From contig NC_135120.1 in NCBI RefSeq assembly GCF_050908995.1, positions 14,397,433-14,461,432 on the forward strand: a stretch of 64,000 nucleotides of DNA, read 5' to 3'. Made by a program: the position numbers and the translations under genes. Position 1 is the first letter of the stretch; each line of letters opens with the position of its first letter. This DNA comes from Andrena cerasifolii. Taxonomy: Eukaryota; Arthropoda; Insecta; Hymenoptera; Andrenidae. Of the stretch, positions 61,235-64,000 are shown one piece after another. The notes under the pieces are model-generated. The model did no database searches. It had not been told where the DNA came from and was given only the letters and a program-made list of their open reading frames with translations.

Positions 61235-61403
61235 ATAATCAGCTACGACTCGACCAGAGGTGGCGTCTCCGTGGTCACGGAGAAGGGTGACAGCACCACG
61301 AGCTTCCTGCTCGTCCAAGAAGCGAAACCCTCAGATTCTGGACGGTACACTTGTAATCCCAGTAATGCTCAACCCAAATCGATCACCGTGCACGTACTCA
61401 ATG
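61235..61403 (+). CDS. dpr-family protein, internal exon (second half of Ig domain 2)
   Basis: The 169-bp exon follows TTTGTTGCAG and ends before GTGAGTGG. It joins the previous exon in phase 0 to give NHNDV-IISYDS, then RGGVSVVTEKGDSTTSFLLV and QEAKPSDSGRYTCNPSNAQP. DSGRYTC is the Ig tyrosine-corner motif; its Cys pairs with the LTC Cys of the upstream exon to close the Ig2 disulphide. SITVHVLNG at the end is the dpr G strand. The exon leaves one base of a split Gly codon for the next exon. The open frame extends upstream into the intron without stops, but the acceptor and homology fix the boundary. Confidence 0.94.
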
Positions 61404-62061
61404 GTGAGTGGTTCGGGCTTAATTGCAACGTCCTTTTGTCGGCTCGTTATCTGATCGGCGGCGTCTGCGAGAGGCAGTTTTTTTTTTGCGCCGGCATTAT
61501 TGCCCGCGTTCCCGAAGGAGCCGGGAAATTAACGTACCCTCTTCTGCAGAAGCGGCAAACTTTTTATCGGAATGATTAAAATTAATAATTCTAAGGGAAG
61601 GCCGGGCCTTTATGCGATATTAATTTAAAAATTCATGAACGTCAAACAAAGGGAACAAACAAAGGCTGCTAGGAAGAGAACGGGGGCGCATCTTTCGATT
61701 CGAGCATTTAATTAATCATCCCGTTGATTAACAGAATTTCGACATAAAGCTGCGATCCATTCGGAAATACCATTTTCGCGTCGTAACGTTCCTGCGTGAC
61801 GCGCGATCGAAACACCAGCATCGGTCTGCGAGGCCGCAGTAGCTTTGATTCAGAAATGAAACCAGCTCGGCATTGTAATTAACTTTTGTTGGATGTAATT
61901 AAAGTGTGCAGCCGAGATTGCAGCTTCCTGGCTCCGCGGTAGCGGCGAGAGACGGAGGAATCCAGTGCTCGTTCCACGCGTTTCCCTCGTTTTTCCTTCA
62001 CCGGCAGCTAACTCCTCGCCCCGGCATCTTCAGAAAATTTAAGTGTTGTCCTATGTTTCAG
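61404..62061 (+). other. dpr last intron (658 bp)
   Basis: Begins GTGAGT and ends CCTATGTTTCAG. No element was recognised inside. The intron is in phase 1, splitting the Gly codon. Confidence 0.88.
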
Positions 62062-62153
62062 GAGAGTATCCCGCGGCAATGCAGCACGGTGGTCAAGCCA
62101 AGCAACCGAGGCTCTACTCCCTTCTGCTCTGTCTGTGCCTGCTGCTCTACTAA
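62062..62153 (+). CDS. dpr-family protein, terminal coding exon (C-terminus)
   Basis: After the split Gly codon the exon encodes EYPAAMQHGGQAKQPR followed by the hydrophobic tail LYSLLLCLCLLLY and a TAA stop at 62151-62153. The VLNGE-PAAMQ junction is typical of dpr C-termini. Small residues (HGGQA) followed by a short spacer and a hydrophobic end with no cytoplasmic tail fit a GPI-anchor signal, as expected for this family; direct membrane insertion is the alternative. The remaining exons lie to the left and were not identified. Confidence 0.9.
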
Positions 62154-63502
62154 CTGTTTCGCCCCGAACTACCTTTCCTCCTCCCCTTCGCGGACGGTGA
62201 GCGACGGACCTCCGCCACGAGGTCCACCGTTCGAGGGACGATGGCCGCGGTATCGAGGAGAGTGCGCGCGTTCGTGCGACCGGGAATCAGAGTGGTGCGG
62301 TGACACGGTGAACCGGCGGCGGTACGCGGGAACGCGCGCACGGAGAGAGTGATCCCGTGTGCCGAAAACGAAGCAAGAAAAACGGGGGAGAGAAAAAAAT
62401 GGAAGAAAGAAAGTGCGTGCCGTTCCTCGGCAATCGATTCGTCGTTGTTGAACCCGAACCGGCGTCGGGCACAGGGCGCCTCGGAGCGGTCGTCGAGCAA
62501 CACCGCGGGTCCGTCGGGAAGAGGAGCCAGCCGAAAGGAGCAAGAATCGATTCCAGCGTTGTTCGACGACACGGCGAAGTGACTGCTGATCGTAATCGCG
62601 AGTGAACGGGGTGGTGACGCGGGCAACGCGACGCGGAAATAACGCGAGGCATCGCGGGCGGCGCGCGATTAAACGCGACCCGGTCGCGGGGCGGACGGAA
62701 ATTGAGACGGCGAAAGCCCTGGGACCGGGGGAAGCGGAACGAGCCCGGAGGTGAACGGGACAAGCAGCGGAACAAAGGCGAGGATCAGAGTACAAAGGAT
62801 CGCCTTTCCTCCGCAATTATTCAGCCACACCGGCGGCGTGTGGACAGAACGTGGCAGAGGGGCGATAGATGAAGAAGGAAGAGGAGATAGCGGAACGCCG
62901 ATCGCCAGCCGGGGATCCGTTTCCCGTAACTGGCAACGTGATCGCGTCGAGACGGAGGGAAATCTTTGCCACGCAACCGGTAATTTCGATCGCGTCGCGT
63001 CGACCTGCCACGCCACCCTGACAGGTCCCCTTTGCCGTTCAAAGACCAATGACTGATAACGACGGTAATTCGATCATTGCACGCACGGGACACACGCACT
63101 TCCGGAACTCTAGTCCTCGTAATATCGGTATTTATACAAAGCTTTCGATGGTGGCGGGGTAAGCTCGTGATCTCTCGCGTTGAGGAATCTGTCGGCACGT
63201 AAACCGTAGATACGTAAGACCTGGTACACCCGACTAACTCTCGCCGCGGATCAACGGTTCTTCTAAGAAACGCGTGCCCCGATTTACGTCCAATTTCGCG
63301 ACTATTACGGCGCTCGAACGGTTCCCAGCCTCATCGTCCCGCCCTTACGTTCTCGGCGTGGCTGCCTCAAATTATTAAGCTACGTACCGCGAGACTCAGG
63401 GGGTTGTAAGTTAGGAGAGGCTGCATCACGGACCCCCCATTTGCGCGATATTACGCCAGTATACGATTCACTCTCTGCGGGATAGTCGGAGTGGAAAGTC
63501 TC
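62154..63502 (+). other. Probable dpr 3' UTR and downstream DNA
   Basis: GC-rich sequence after the stop codon. No AATAAA was found near the stop; an ATTAAA at about 62667 is the first variant signal, so the poly(A) site is unplaced. Long minus-strand frames (62150-62626, 62169-62816, 62287-62775) overlap one another in different frames and are Arg/Ser/Pro-rich. These are products of high GC and are not genes. Confidence 0.45.
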
Positions 63503-64000
63503 TTAACGGGACTAGGCAGTCAGAAACTCGATTTTTTTTTCGTATTTTTCGAAAGTACCACCCTTCACGAGTAAAATGCCGTTTGGTTTATGTTGAAATT
63601 TGCGGAATTAAGGATTTTACAGCCGAAAAGGTCGAACGCGTCATAAACCGTTTCTATCCGCGCGCAGGTAGACTAATTACTCCGCTTTCGAAACTTTAAA
63701 CGCGTTTTTCTCGGAATCATATTTCCTCATCGTTTTGCAGTGATTGCGAAGAAACAGAGGTACAAGTCGATTTGAAAAAAATTCAGCATATGTGAAACCT
63801 GTCTGGTTGCGACCCGAACCAACGCGTAAGTCTGTGGAAACTTCTGCTTTGACGATAAAAAATAATAAAATCGCTCTTTTTCCTGGCGAAAAATCAAGTT
63901 TCTTTGAAATTTACCGTTTTACAGCCGCCATTTTTATAATTTTGATTTTTTTTCTTTTTCAATAGGTACAGGGCAGAATGAGGGTCAGGGCAAAGTAACA
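63503..64000. mobile_element. TTAA foldback MITE, family A, copy 2, cut by the window end
   Basis: Begins TTAA then CGGGACTAGGCAGTC. It follows the left part of 18161-18844 block by block: AAAATGCCGTTTGGTTTA, GAAACTTTAAACGCG, TGATTGCGAAGAA and TCGATTTGAAAAAAATTCAG. It carries an extra ~30-50 bp near 63620-63680 relative to the first copy. After about 63800 the similarity fades, and the right end is not in the window. Confidence 0.75.

Noticed and set aside
62169..62816. 215-codon minus-strand open frame, Arg/Ser/Pro-rich
   Set aside because: High GC content leaves few stops, and other long frames overlap it on both strands. It lies over the presumed dpr 3' UTR and shows no motif.
1..64000. 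CRISPR arrays, bacterial operons, rRNA or viral genes
   Set aside because: No spacer-repeat periodicity, ribosome-binding pattern, rRNA sequence or viral protein motif was seen; the content is that of an insect chromosome.

Overview
This 64 kb window is nuclear DNA from an insect, most likely a hymenopteran (ant, bee or related wasp). The evidence is two short immunoglobulin-domain exons and a C-terminal exon of a dpr-family neuronal surface protein separated by a multi-kilobase intron, a mariner transposase of the mauritiana type known from ants and flies, CpG-rich unique DNA broken by AT-rich mobile elements, and no bacterial gene organisation. Species cannot be named from the sequence alone.

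Host coding sequence is confined to the right end on the + strand: exons at 51984-52111, 61235-61403 and 62062-62153. They join in frame with canonical GT/AG splice sites and encode the second Ig domain and the hydrophobic C-terminus of a dpr-type protein. The exon(s) for the first Ig domain and the signal peptide were not found. The 52 kb to the left is therefore either a very long upstream intron of the same gene, which is usual for dpr genes, or intergenic DNA.

The rest is unique non-coding DNA carrying many transposable elements. The only intact one is a 1,300-bp mariner (27089-28388) with a 349-codon transposase, perfect 30-bp terminal inverted repeats and a TA target duplication. Decayed copies of other autonomous elements are a mariner 3' fragment (5984-6350, minus strand) and a non-LTR reverse transcriptase fragment (32355-33305, minus strand). 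The dominant theme is non-coding foldback elements whose long arms make up most of their length. They fall into groups by end and target site: (a) TTAA-flanked elements starting GGGG or nearly so (18161-18844, 20199-20929, 45957-46297, the right end at 30587 and the left end at 63503); (b) elements starting CAAGGG flanked by a matching 3-bp TNA duplication (4030-4460, 15438-16059, 58154-58586, 60179-60606); (c) TA-flanked elements (3952-4644, 26853-27046); and (d) two unplaced long palindromes (1-903, running off the left edge, and 13145-14272). Several are nested, so the order of insertion can be read.

No RNA gene, CRISPR array or bacterial-type operon was found. The long stretches between the listed elements show only short, unconserved open frames; most of these are chance frames in GC-rich or low-complexity DNA.
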